A stretch of DNA of 43,699 bases from a virus: IMG/VR virus record IMGVR_UViG_3300042879_003266, positions 1-43,699 of that record; one strand, written 5' to 3'. The notes beneath the pieces are model-generated. The model ran no database searches and was not told the origin of the DNA. It worked only from the letters and a program-made list of their open reading frames with translations. A program made the position numbers and the translations under genes. This document shows, piece after piece, positions 11,001 to 18,155 of the stretch (the stretch's first letter is position 1; the number at the start of each line of letters is the position of its first letter).

Positions 11001-11431
11001 AGATAAATAGAACTTTAAGAGAATTAACTATTGTAATTTCTGCTATAGCTTTAATATTTATTATGGCTTCTGCTGCAGATGATGATGAAGACTTGAAAAA
11101 AAGTGTAGCATTTAATCATGTCTATTATCAGTTGATAAGAATGCGAAGTGAAACTATGACTTACTATCCTTTTATAGGATTTCCAGATGCATGGAGGATG
11201 TTAAAATCACCAACAGCTGCAATAGGTAGTATTGATAAAACTACTAGATTTATTAATCAATTTTTCTTAACTTGGAATGAAGAAGATTTAGTATATCAAA
11301 AAGATACAGGTGCTTTTGAAAAAGGTGATAATAAATCTTGGGCTTATTTTTTAAAAATGATAGGTCTTACTGGTAATAATATTGATCCTGCTGAAGCAGT
11401 AAAAAGTTTTGAAGCTACTTTCAATAGATAA
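8036..11431 (+). CDS. Large probable virion/ejected protein with C-terminal membrane segment (1131 aa)
   Basis: A long, Lys/Glu-rich, mainly helical protein, last gene of the + strand block, overlapping its upstream neighbour by 7 nt. It begins MLSCPNKSSKEWREALIEAN, similar to the start of the preceding 290-aa protein. A single clear hydrophobic stretch (LTIVISAIALIFIMASAA, nt about 11020-11075) lies near the C-terminus, followed by an acidic patch (DDDEDLKK). In crAss-like phages, large proteins next to the virion RNA polymerase are packaged in the capsid or tail and released on infection; a protein with one late membrane helix could help DNA or polymerase cross the host membrane. That role is inference. 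No enzymatic motif seen. Ends in TAA just before the convergent terminator. Confidence 0.8.
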   Translation: MLSCPNKSSKEWREALIEANGIEEEALKIYNEKVGAPEEPITSDIEEDTDFDKPDTVGEEVNPDDTNTEYKNLISEIRIYLKKQLAILKRKVVVDQTKKEGRLKTILDKLEGLDEAEAVDTFITEAYNQSIKAKNRYKKFLEEKNSIPKKEAISTLLGFYEFANGYNILDEVSNVNVNKFFEEDNGVIYDSEGKLTAQFKLAQAINIRENIKREFIKEGIPLMADFLWQYKSDYDSKNLDSLKEFYQKRLVELTSSGEMDAKKAKQIETLKKDIAKLNGLVLDKESLESLLKTALEDEGALQFLVGPLISSPDAVLSLFAKSVKSQFAKAKIESIKVRDEIWKKFDAYAQTSGKAKDNPKSFNEGIYELLDSTLTKEDGTKETVKRKAFVQKYDYNAYRKVQKEFFDTLGPKPTIAKDKKEYYQKIENWFRENTQPKPKEERDKIIEQKKKLKDAGVITDGEYSVWYNSIYSSYKGKITYKGELSEPSDKWINDNWKELYNLDGTAKNAKGELHKTLLDEYLYSQSLIPEKQRLGYFLPPVPKTATERLIENGIGKTIKKGFQEKFKTQVYDVGYEQKGSDLEDIENEKGLNERTSLSTLGGMEVKFLPTYFTQKIDPEDISLDLTRSVLLFSQMAKNYQAMNEIAGETTMLKAIVGKREVVSSTSKGELLIDAFAKKEGYLKFISKNGEAYSKKHLDAFIDMVVYGEMNKAEEFMGLDIAKITDSVISFSAYSSLALDAMKGLANNLQGNIQLVIEAAAGDYFSSKNLFNAKKNYKLGAPFLQDFGKPIPKSLEGKLVEYYDAMQGEFKDQYGKKISNTAFLRLFSTNTFFYYMHAAEHEIQVTTMFALMDAEKVIDNETGEEINLFEAHKKYGRDGVHDNTNFSLKRKDDFENRLHAINKRLQGVYNDFDKGTAQRYAITRALLMFRKHMVPAYMRRFKTLSYDYELDDITQGFYRTFWNTMVKDLFVYKKNILKEWNNYSPYQKAQINRTLRELTIVISAIALIFIMASAADDDEDLKKSVAFNHVYYQLIRMRSETMTYYPFIGFPDAWRMLKSPTAAIGSIDKTTRFINQFFLTWNEEDLVYQKDTGAFEKGDNKSWAYFLKMIGLTGNNIDPAEAVKSFEATFNR

Positions 11432-11435
11432 CCAG

Positions 11436-11470
11436 AAAAAAAAAGGGGAGAACCTTTTACAGTTCTCCCC
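11436..11470 (-). terminator. Rho-independent terminator at the convergence of the two gene blocks
   Basis: GGGGAGAAC (11445-11453) pairs with GTTCTCCCC (11462-11470) across an 8-nt loop. On the minus strand the stem is followed by nine T (complement of A 11436-11444), a textbook intrinsic terminator for the leftward transcripts. The + strand side lacks a T-run, so rightward transcripts may stop poorly here. The stop codon of the 11457-11792 gene lies in the loop, so its last codons form the first stem arm. Confidence 0.9.
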
Positions 11471-11792
11471 ATTCAATGTCAAGTAATTGACAGTATAATC
11501 TTTTTGTTTCAGCTTCTACAGCTTCTTTAGGCCAGTTTTCTAGACTGTCATTATAATGTGCAGTATCAAATCCAAATACCCACCAATGTTTTGGTGCATA
11601 TATACCATTTCCAAAGTCAGTATAAGTTAATCCCCCATGTATTTCTATTGGATACAATAATGTATCATAGTCCATTTTATAAGCAGGATGGGTAGGTGGT
11701 ACAGCAACATAACCGTTTCCCCAACCTTTTTTCATTACTGGAAATCCAGTACTATATTTCCATTGAGCATTTTCAATTAAATATAATTTCAA
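11457..11792 (-). CDS. Conserved phage hypothetical protein, TTG start with perfect Shine-Dalgarno (111 aa)
   Basis: Last gene of the leftward block. The frame opens at a TTG that overlaps the upstream gene's TGA and is preceded by AAGGAGGTGA, an exact complement of the 16S 3' end, so the TTG start is preferred. The protein is rich in Trp, Tyr and His with the order GYVAVPPTHPAY, then IEIHGGLTY, then WWVFGFDTAHYND. I recall this arrangement from widely spread phage proteins of unknown function. No catalytic assignment is possible, though the His/Asp pattern could bind a metal. Its 3' end runs into the terminator hairpin. Confidence 0.75.
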   Translation of the reverse strand: MKLYLIENAQWKYSTGFPVMKKGWGNGYVAVPPTHPAYKMDYDTLLYPIEIHGGLTYTDFGNGIYAPKHWWVFGFDTAHYNDSLENWPKEAVEAETKRLYCQLLDIEWGEL

Positions 11793-12040
11793 AACTCACC
11801 TCCTTCTGTTTCAAAGAAGTCTACAACTTCATGTTTACTATTAAACTTGATTACTTTAAAAGTTTCATCAGCATAGTCAAATCTTACTACTCCTAAAGTA
11901 TTAAGAGCATCTTGGAAAGAACAAAGCTTACATACTAAACACTTTCCTTTGGAAGACTTAGTCTGATACTTTCTTCTGTTGTCTGCAAATTTTTCTAATG
12001 GTTTATCTATTTTACAAGTAAAACATTTAAGTGTCTCCAT
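11789..12040 (-). CDS. Small four-cysteine zinc-binding protein (83 aa)
   Basis: Begins METLKCFTCKIDKPL and carries CxxC (residues 6-9) and a second CxxC (KCLVCKLC, about residues 32-37), the arrangement of a treble-clef or HNH-type zinc knuckle; after it comes a short strand-rich tail (RFDYADETFKVIKF). I chose the ATG at 12040 because longer options (12052, 12046, GTG at 12070) run deeper into the upstream gene. Its TGA overlaps the TTG of the next gene. Possible DNA-binding accessory protein or stripped-down HNH protein; function not known. Confidence 0.65.
   Translation of the reverse strand: METLKCFTCKIDKPLEKFADNRRKYQTKSSKGKCLVCKLCSFQDALNTLGVVRFDYADETFKVIKFNSKHEVVDFFETEGGEF
11796..11805 (-). 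promoter_or_regulatory. Full-length Shine-Dalgarno site for the TTG-started gene
   Basis: AAGGAGGTGA on the minus strand, six bases between the GGAGG core and the TTG at 11792. It also encodes the C-terminal Glu-Gly-Gly-Glu of the upstream gene. It stands out because the starts I checked elsewhere in the window have only A/T-rich leaders, as expected for Bacteroidota. Confidence 0.75.
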
Positions 12041-12224
12041 CTTCATTTTCATTTTCTTCACAACAGTCACATTCTTCTTCTGCTACTGTTAATCCATATT
12101 CATTTATGTACCAGTCATTAGCTTCCTTTTTACTAGGATACTCTCTGATATCAGAATCAATGACAGCTGCCGCTCCTGCTAGATAAGCAGCTACCATATG
12201 TTTTTTAAATGTTGTTGGATGCAT
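12027..12224 (-). CDS. Hypothetical small protein with acidic Cys-containing tail (65 aa)
   Basis: ATG at 12224 (MHPTTFKKHMVAAYL); a TTG three codons earlier is possible. An Ala-rich helix (AAYLAGAAAV) is followed by YPSKKEANDWY and a very acidic tail containing CDCC. It overlaps the pyrophosphohydrolase gene upstream by 20 nt and the zinc protein downstream by 14 nt, so it belongs to the same tightly packed unit. Function not recognised. Confidence 0.6.
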   Translation of the reverse strand: MHPTTFKKHMVAAYLAGAAAVIDSDIREYPSKKEANDWYINEYGLTVAEEECDCCEENENEDGDT

Positions 12225-12612
12225 TTGTGTCAACTTTAATAAACTTTGCTATATCTGGTTTGAAGTAATTAGGTCCTTTTAAGATCTTTTTATCTTCCCT
12301 AAGTATAGGTAAACCATCTTCACCAAGTTTACTCATATTACTTGCTTGTATTTCTTCAAATACATCTTCAATAATATGTTGCATACCATGTTTAAGGATA
12401 GTACCACAAAGAATATAAAGTTGATCACCAAGCGCATCAGCAATTTCCACTAATGAGTTATCAGTACAAGCCTCTAAGTATTCATTATTTTCTTCTTCCA
12501 TGAGTCTATGTCTTAATTCAGCTTCTTCTACTGATAAGTTTCTAGGCCATGTGCCATTCTCTTGTCCAAATGCTGTGTGAAATTGTTCAACTTGTTTTAA
12601 CTGTCTTTGCAT
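12205..12612 (-). CDS. MazG/HisE-like nucleoside triphosphate pyrophosphohydrolase (135 aa)
   Basis: All-alpha NTP pyrophosphatase fold. The sequence shows EQFHTAFG at the N-terminus, the metal-binding EExxE (E40-E41-N-N-E44) and ExxD (E56-I-A-D59, then D63) pair, and the family's C-terminal block SNMSKL, LKGPNY and KPDIAKF. Members split (d)NTPs or phosphoribosyl-ATP to monophosphate and pyrophosphate. Phages use them to adjust the nucleotide pool or remove alarmones or aberrant dNTPs; which substrate this one uses cannot be read from sequence. It starts within the 3' end of the coiled-coil gene (26 nt overlap) and lies in the PolB transcription unit, consistent with a job in DNA synthesis. 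Confidence 0.85.
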   Translation of the reverse strand: MQRQLKQVEQFHTAFGQENGTWPRNLSVEEAELRHRLMEEENNEYLEACTDNSLVEIADALGDQLYILCGTILKHGMQHIIEDVFEEIQASNMSKLGEDGLPILREDKKILKGPNYFKPDIAKFIKVDTNASNNI

Positions 12613-12901
12613 TTTGTTTTTCTTTTAAAATATTAAATAATTGACTTTCAAGAATTCTATTTTTCTTACCCATATCACCAAGTCTTGACTCAGCATCTTT
12701 AAGTTTTAGTTCAAGTCTTTCAACTTCTTTCTCAAGATGTAATAGCTTACTTTCTTTGATATCTTTAGGTTCTCTTTGTTTTAACTTGTGTTCTAATTCT
12801 GCAATATAAGAATCCTGAGCACCAAGTTTAACTCTGAGTTCACTAATAACTACTTCTGCTGGAATCTTTAATAGTCCAGACCATTCTGAATCTCTTGACA
12901 T
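12587..12901 (-). CDS. Coiled-coil protein (104 aa)
   Basis: Residues about 25-100 are a continuous heptad-like, Lys/Glu/Leu-rich stretch (LHLEKEVERLELKLKDAESR), predicted by eye as a coiled coil; the N-terminus is MSRDSEWSGLLKIP. No enzymatic motif. It sits between the DUF932-like gene and the pyrophosphohydrolase and overlaps the latter by 26 nt, suggesting coupled translation. Probable oligomerisation or adaptor protein; function unknown. Confidence 0.7.
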   Translation of the reverse strand: MSRDSEWSGLLKIPAEVVISELRVKLGAQDSYIAELEHKLKQREPKDIKESKLLHLEKEVERLELKLKDAESRLGDMGKKNRILESQLFNILKEKQNAKTVKTS

Positions 12902-12910
12902 AATACAAAG

Positions 12911-14173
12911 TTAAAAGAAATCTGGAACATTAGAAGAGTCTTCATCTTCATCAGATATACCAAAATCTAAATCAAAATCATCTTCTACTTCAGCAATAAT
13001 ATCTAAATTAGCTTCAGAAGGTTCCATAAATTCTTTTACTTCTTCTTCTTCAATAAGTTCAACTTCTTCTGGAGTAGGTTCTAATGATAAAAACTCTTCT
13101 TTTTCAGTCTCAGCATCATGTGCAGCACAAGGAGGAACAATAGGAGCTTCAAATGTATTACCAAAAGCATCTTCAAAAGTTACAACTGTATCATTAGGTA
13201 AAGGTAAATCATCTTCTACAGTAACTTCTGGAAAAGTTATGTCAGATGAATCAACTATTGAATCTTCTTCATAATTTATACCTGTATCAAAAGGACCTTC
13301 ATTGTCATCATTTTCAGCATATCTAATATCTTCATCAATTTGATCAGCTTCTAAATCTGCAAGTTGATCTAAAATATTAGTTTGATTAGGAACAACATAT
13401 AAAGGATCTACTACTTCTTCAACAAGTTCTTCAACAGGTTCTTCAACTTTTGCTACTGGAGTAACTTTACTTATTTCAGTAATAAACATATGAAGAATTC
13501 TTTGGTCTTCCATCCATGTTCTAGGATGTGATAACTGTAAAGCACTGGTTACGTGGTTATAAAAAGCCCATAAACTATCAGAATTACTAAATACATGTAT
13601 TGACTTTTTCATTTGATCTCGTACTAAACTAGCTTGCTCAGTTGTTAGAATAGAATACTCAGCAAAAAGAATACCTAGCATTTGAGCTTGTCTTCTCCTA
13701 TTAAGAGTAATTGTTTCCATAACAGCTTTATCAGCACATAGTTGATCATAATACAAGTTAGCATTACTAATATAATTGTCAATAATATCTTTTGTTTCAA
13801 TATCTGCCGTTCCCATATGTTTTCTAACCCATGAGCCCACTTCCCCTGAAATCATAACAGAGCCAGTGTTATTAATATAAGCACCAACTACACATTTAAA
13901 TTTTACTTGTTTGTTATAACTGTTTGTCCAAGCAAACATCATTGATAGTTCAGGATCACTATTAAAGTTTAATTTATAAACTCCTTGAGCAATCTGACCA
14001 TCAGCAGTACATCTGTACTCTTCATCTACAATAATAAAACCTGCAGCAGTAAGTTGTTGTTTAGCATAATCAATTACAAATTGATGACTAATCACAGTAT
14101 AAGTAGCTGCATGTTGTGGTAATGGCACACTGATTAGTTGTGCCATTGTGCATTCTTGTATCTTCTTTGGCAT
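12911..14173 (-). CDS. DUF932-like protein with long acidic tail (420 aa)
   Basis: Begins directly after the PolB stop (zero spacing). Residues about 20-230 fit the general pattern of the DUF932 phage/plasmid family: YTVISHQFVIDYA, then GVYKLNF, a NSYNKQVKFKCVVGAYI segment and a RKHMG block. Residues about 245-420 are a low-complexity Glu/Asp/Val/Pro tail ending SSNVPDFF, like the acidic aromatic tips by which SSB-type proteins dock partners. The family's biochemical role is not established. Its place in the PolB unit suggests work in replication or recombination. The DUF932 link is from motif memory and could be wrong. Confidence 0.6.
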   Translation of the reverse strand: MPKKIQECTMAQLISVPLPQHAATYTVISHQFVIDYAKQQLTAAGFIIVDEEYRCTADGQIAQGVYKLNFNSDPELSMMFAWTNSYNKQVKFKCVVGAYINNTGSVMISGEVGSWVRKHMGTADIETKDIIDNYISNANLYYDQLCADKAVMETITLNRRRQAQMLGILFAEYSILTTEQASLVRDQMKKSIHVFSNSDSLWAFYNHVTSALQLSHPRTWMEDQRILHMFITEISKVTPVAKVEEPVEELVEEVVDPLYVVPNQTNILDQLADLEADQIDEDIRYAENDDNEGPFDTGINYEEDSIVDSSDITFPEVTVEDDLPLPNDTVVTFEDAFGNTFEAPIVPPCAAHDAETEKEEFLSLEPTPEEVELIEEEEVKEFMEPSEANLDIIAEVEDDFDLDFGISDEDEDSSNVPDFF

Positions 14174-16072
14174 TTAAAATAATTTTAATTGATTTGTTTT
14201 AGGTTCTAAACCTGCTATCTCTTTTCTTATATTTTGTAAATAATAATCATAATTGATATTATATTCAGAAATGTCTTTTTCTTCATGATTAATATACAAA
14301 GTTTGCATCCAAGGACCTGCTTCAATTTGAATTTGTCTATTATCATTTTTATTAACCTTAAGTATTTTACTTCCTGATTTAGAAATATAATATCTTAAAG
14401 TATGTTGTAACTGTTTTGTAACATGTGTACCATTTTCTATCTTGTGTTCTACAAACTCCCAATCACCTTTAATCTTTACACCACCAGAATAATCAAATAT
14501 ATCTGTGTTAGCTTTAATAAAGTCTTCAGGTTGGATACCTTCTACAAAATAGGCATGCAAGGCTTTAGGTATAATTAAAAAACTCTTGTTTTTATGAAGA
14601 GCTAAATCTTTATACTCAAATCTACCTTTGCATTTAGATTTTCCATCTTCAGTAACAGCAATATAGTTGTTTACATCTCCAAGAACTAACTTAGAATATG
14701 TATCATGTTCAAGCTGTAGATTAGTAATTTTTTCCCAGCGGGCACATATTTCCATATACTTATCTACATATTCTCTTGGGATCATAGTCTCAAGACCATC
14801 TGTATTCTGCATTAAGGGGATAGAACCTGGAATCTCTTCACAAATCATCTCATATAACATACTAAGACTTAATTGACCATTAATAGTAATCCTCATAGTA
14901 AATTCTGGATCATATAGAAAACTATTTTCATCATTACTAAGACCATAAGTAGAGTTTAGAATAATCTTGTATACATAGTTCTTTGGATCTTTTTTAGGTA
15001 TCTTTTTTCTTTCTTCAAAGAACCATTCATACAGATCACAAAATGCTTTTTGTGGAAGATGTCCTGGAGCCCATTTATTTCTAATTGCTAGATTAGGATA
15101 AAAACTAATAACATCACTAGTCATTATAACCATGTCTTTATCAGAATTATAAACTCTAGAAGGACGTGCACCATGAATACCACCTAAACCATAGTCTGTT
15201 TTTACTCCTTTATATTGTACAGAATATTTAAAACCACCTTTAGTTTCTCCTGTATATATAACTACATCATTAAACTTAGATAGCAAATGTTGAAATGGTG
15301 CTGTCTTAAATTCAATATAAGGTAGTATGATATCTTTAACTACTATCTTAGGTCTATGAGTTCTCATATTCTTGAGATCATATTTTCTAATACCAGTATG
15401 TTTACTTAGGAAATGTAAAAAGAGTTCTTTAGATATTCTTGGTTCAGAAGCTGAGAATAAATTAATACCATATTCTTCAGTAAGAGTTTTTCTAAGTTCA
15501 ATTTGAGACTTACTTAAGAACATAATATTCTTAGTAGATCTAACATCATTAATACAGTAATTGATAATTTCCGGTATTTGACTTTCTGTTATTTTAATAA
15601 AATGTTGAATTGGCATATCTATGATATTTTTCCAATCCATAGTATACTGAATCCATTTAAGACTAGATCTTTTAGCAGGATTATCCCAATGATTTAATTT
15701 AAAGACATCAATTTGTTGTATTTGTAAATCTTTAGGACTAAACTCTAAGAATTCTCTTCTATTTTGTCTATCAATTACATCCTGAGCTTTTTCATAAATC
15801 CATTCAGCAATTTCTTCACCATCCATAAATGAAAGCATACCCGCATTTCTAAGTATATGTTCAGTAATTTGACTGTCAAAACCAAGACCATTAAAACTAA
15901 CATGCCATTCATTATATGTAATGTTATGTTCTAAAAACTCAAGAAAAATTTCTAAGTCATTTCTAGATTCATGTATAACAAATATCTTTCTTTCTTCAGA
16001 TTTAATACTTTCAAACACTCCCAAAAAACAATTGGATAATGTTTCATAATCCATTACATAATGTTGTCTCAT
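14174..16072 (-). CDS. Family B DNA polymerase with 3'-5' exonuclease
   Basis: Replicative polymerase. Exonuclease motifs: Exo I DYE (D8, E10), Exo II FNGLGFDSQI (N61, D66), Exo III YCINDVRS (Y172, D176). The YxGG-like linker is YGLGGIHG (294-301). Polymerase motif A is SDVISFYPN (D320), motif B KIILNSTYG (K369-G377), motif C QNTDGLE (D425). In motif C the usual DTD reads NTD; the catalytic second Asp remains. At 632 aa it is compact compared with T4-like PolB. crAss-like phages carry either PolA or PolB; this one is of the PolB kind. Starts MRQHYVMDYE with a second Met at residue 7. It is the first gene of a transcription unit that begins after the terminator at 16112-16144. Confidence 0.95.
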   Translation of the reverse strand: MRQHYVMDYETLSNCFLGVFESIKSEERKIFVIHESRNDLEIFLEFLEHNITYNEWHVSFNGLGFDSQITEHILRNAGMLSFMDGEEIAEWIYEKAQDVIDRQNRREFLEFSPKDLQIQQIDVFKLNHWDNPAKRSSLKWIQYTMDWKNIIDMPIQHFIKITESQIPEIINYCINDVRSTKNIMFLSKSQIELRKTLTEEYGINLFSASEPRISKELFLHFLSKHTGIRKYDLKNMRTHRPKIVVKDIILPYIEFKTAPFQHLLSKFNDVVIYTGETKGGFKYSVQYKGVKTDYGLGGIHGARPSRVYNSDKDMVIMTSDVISFYPNLAIRNKWAPGHLPQKAFCDLYEWFFEERKKIPKKDPKNYVYKIILNSTYGLSNDENSFLYDPEFTMRITINGQLSLSMLYEMICEEIPGSIPLMQNTDGLETMIPREYVDKYMEICARWEKITNLQLEHDTYSKLVLGDVNNYIAVTEDGKSKCKGRFEYKDLALHKNKSFLIIPKALHAYFVEGIQPEDFIKANTDIFDYSGGVKIKGDWEFVEHKIENGTHVTKQLQHTLRYYISKSGSKILKVNKNDNRQIQIEAGPWMQTLYINHEEKDISEYNINYDYYLQNIRKEIAGLEPKTNQLKLF

Positions 16073-16111
16073 AATCCAGTTCAGTTAAGCTGTTCCCCCT
16101 ATTTAATTAAT

Positions 16112-16144
16112 AAAAAAAAGGGTAAATATTTCTACTTACCCTTT
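16112..16144 (-). terminator. Rho-independent terminator upstream of PolB
   Basis: AAAGGGTAA (16117-16125) pairs with TTACCCTTT (16136-16144), 10-nt loop. On the minus strand a T-run follows (complement of A 16112-16119). It ends transcripts of the 16163-19410 genes. The PolB promoter must lie in or below it, in 16073-16135, but I cannot identify one. Confidence 0.85.
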
Positions 16145-16162
16145 CTCTGTTTAATTTAAAAA

Positions 16163-16552
16163 CTACTCACTAGCAGCTTCTTTACTTGGTTCACCCAAGA
16201 ATTGTTTATAATTAAACTTCTTAGCATTAATTGCAAAAAGTTTAATCAAGTCTTCAACTGCAGATTTGTCTTCTACATAAAATTCTTGAAACACCTCAAT
16301 CTTGTGTCTTTCTTCTCTAAAATTTCTACCATTAGGTCTTACATTTTTAATCTGCATTGGATCACCATTGTCATCCAATTTAGGTAACATATGCAAAGAC
16401 TGTTTAGTTTGTTTAGAAATGATTACAAAGACCTTAGTATCAGGATCAAAGATGCATTCTACATAAGGACATGAATCCGCAATTGGAATCATTCTGAAAG
16501 TTTGCTTTTCTTGCCAAGTGGCTTGAACAAGCATCATTGTGTTTTCACTCAT
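16163..16552 (-). CDS. Uncharacterised conserved phage protein (129 aa)
   Basis: Last gene before the PolB-upstream terminator. Mixed strand-rich N-terminal half (ATWQEKQTFRMIPI, YVECIFDPDTKVFVIISKQ) suggests a small beta domain, followed by a basic linker (VRPNGRNFREERHKIEV) and a helical end. No signal peptide or membrane segment. The position among PolB, PD-(D/E)XK nuclease and MoxR genes points to DNA metabolism, but no family is recognised. Confidence 0.75.
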   Translation of the reverse strand: MSENTMMLVQATWQEKQTFRMIPIADSCPYVECIFDPDTKVFVIISKQTKQSLHMLPKLDDNGDPMQIKNVRPNGRNFREERHKIEVFQEFYVEDKSAVEDLIKLFAINAKKFNYKQFLGEPSKEAASE

Positions 16553-16567
16553 TGTTGTTGGATTTTT

Positions 16568-17143
16568 TTACAAAGATAATTTAGAATCTGTAATAGACTC
16601 TAAGTTTTCTACATCAATTAATAATTTTTCTTTTTCCATATCAGGTTTGTTACATAACTCTCCTACTTCTTTAAGTAAAGATATGTCTACATCCAATATT
16701 TTTGCATAATCAGAAAAATATTTTTCAGGATGTAAATAACTTGTTATGTAAATTACATTTGCTGTATTATCCTTGAAATAACTTAGTATTTTGCGCTTTA
16801 GTTCATCATTGATTTTGCTATAGGCACCATTTAGTACATGATGCCAATCAGATTTTAAATCAGAAAAATCAAATACATATATGCTAGTAGTACTGTCCAC
16901 CTTATAATAGTCACACAATCTATTATGCTTTAAGAGAATTTGTTTCTCAAAATGCAGAAAAGTTGGTATATTAGGTGTATTATAAACACATACTAGCTTC
17001 ATATCCTCGGGAGCATATCTTGTACCCCAACTGAAATAAGTTTCAGTAGGTACAACATTAGTGCCCTTTTTAATATCTAAGATCGGATATAAAAATATCT
17101 TAGATTTTTGAAAGTACTTTGTATAAAGCGCGTTTAAACCCAT
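16568..17143 (-). CDS. Uncharacterised protein (191 aa)
   Basis: Begins MGLNALYTKYFQKSKIFLYP. The first 100 residues are rich in aromatic residues and strands (ETYFSWGTRYAPEDMKLVCV), then helices, with an acidic/Leu-rich end. It follows the nuclease gene by 4 nt and precedes the 129-aa gene by 15 nt in the same unit. No catalytic motif is visible. The conserved-looking core suggests a real structured protein, function unknown. Confidence 0.75.
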   Translation of the reverse strand: MGLNALYTKYFQKSKIFLYPILDIKKGTNVVPTETYFSWGTRYAPEDMKLVCVYNTPNIPTFLHFEKQILLKHNRLCDYYKVDSTTSIYVFDFSDLKSDWHHVLNGAYSKINDELKRKILSYFKDNTANVIYITSYLHPEKYFSDYAKILDVDISLLKEVGELCNKPDMEKEKLLIDVENLESITDSKLSL

Positions 17144-17147
17144 AATT

Positions 17148-18155
17148 TTACAATTTTACATTACCTAATGCTAGCTCATATGGTAAGTCATACCTTTTGT
17201 TTTCATAATGCCACTTAATAGTAGTTACTATTTCTTCAAAGTCTGATTCCCATTTAGCTAGTGTTGCTGTAGACACTTGGTAAGGATAAACTTGATTGTA
17301 TTTATCTATTACTATAAAAGTAACTTGAACATTCCAATCTTTGTTAATTGCAAATTCTTTTTTTGCTAAAATAACATAAATTACTGCTTGAATCCAGTAT
17401 TTATAATATTCAACAGAATCTGGAAAATCTTGTATTGACTTACCTAATGTCTTTAAGTCATTGATAAAGATGGTTTTTAAATTGTAATCAACAACTACAT
17501 TATCTAAGACTCCATGAAAACCAAATGGTAGTTCTTCAATATCAGTTTTTAGATGCAACTCATTATAAACTTTAACTGAATCATCTTGGTCATCAGGATC
17601 TAATTGTAATAAAGCTCTTACTTGAACATTTCTCCGTAGTATTTCAACTGAAATATTGCAACCATCCAATATTGTTTGATCTACTACAGTTTTATTTAAA
17701 CTTTTCTTAAGAAATTCAAAGTATTCTTTATTCTCTTCAGTAAGGACTTTATCTAATCTTTGTTGATCTGTTTTAAGTGTTTGATATAAGTTATTAGTTA
17801 TTAACTGTGTAAGTATATCATCAGAATAATCAGATAAATCTAATGTATCATTTCCAATAACTAAATGTTGTTTGAAAATAGTATCAATAATTTTTTTCTG
17901 ACTATCTGTTGGAAACTTACCCGGCATAGTTATGAATTGTTTATCATAATTACCAGGCTCCAGTAAAAGACAATGTAATACTCTACCTGCAATTAAGTGA
18001 GTATCAGTACTATCTTCTCTATTATTTAAGATATAATGGTTATAAAACAACCCTGGTGAAAACAAGAGTTTATTAATACCACTATAACTAAAATAAAACT
18101 TTTTCTTATAAAACAATTCTAGTTCATCAGAACCACTCAAAATCATCTGACTCAT
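17148..18155 (-). CDS. PD-(D/E)XK family nuclease, Cas4/RecB-like (335 aa)
   Basis: N-terminal AGRVLHCLLLEP (H61) is the motif that precedes the core in phage RecB-type exonucleases. The catalytic core follows as E199 (YNEL), GVLDNVVVD (D218) and INDLKT (D233, K235), with the QxxxY motif at Q256-Y260. Such enzymes resect or trim DNA ends in recombination and replication. The start overlaps the upstream 427-aa gene by 29 nt; a second Met lies at residue 4. The neighbourhood (PolB below, ATPases above) fits a recombination and replication role. Confidence 0.85.
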   Translation of the reverse strand: MSQMILSGSDELELFYKKKFYFSYSGINKLLFSPGLFYNHYILNNREDSTDTHLIAGRVLHCLLLEPGNYDKQFITMPGKFPTDSQKKIIDTIFKQHLVIGNDTLDLSDYSDDILTQLITNNLYQTLKTDQQRLDKVLTEENKEYFEFLKKSLNKTVVDQTILDGCNISVEILRRNVQVRALLQLDPDDQDDSVKVYNELHLKTDIEELPFGFHGVLDNVVVDYNLKTIFINDLKTLGKSIQDFPDSVEYYKYWIQAVIYVILAKKEFAINKDWNVQVTFIVIDKYNQVYPYQVSTATLAKWESDFEEIVTTIKWHYENKRYDLPYELALGNVKL

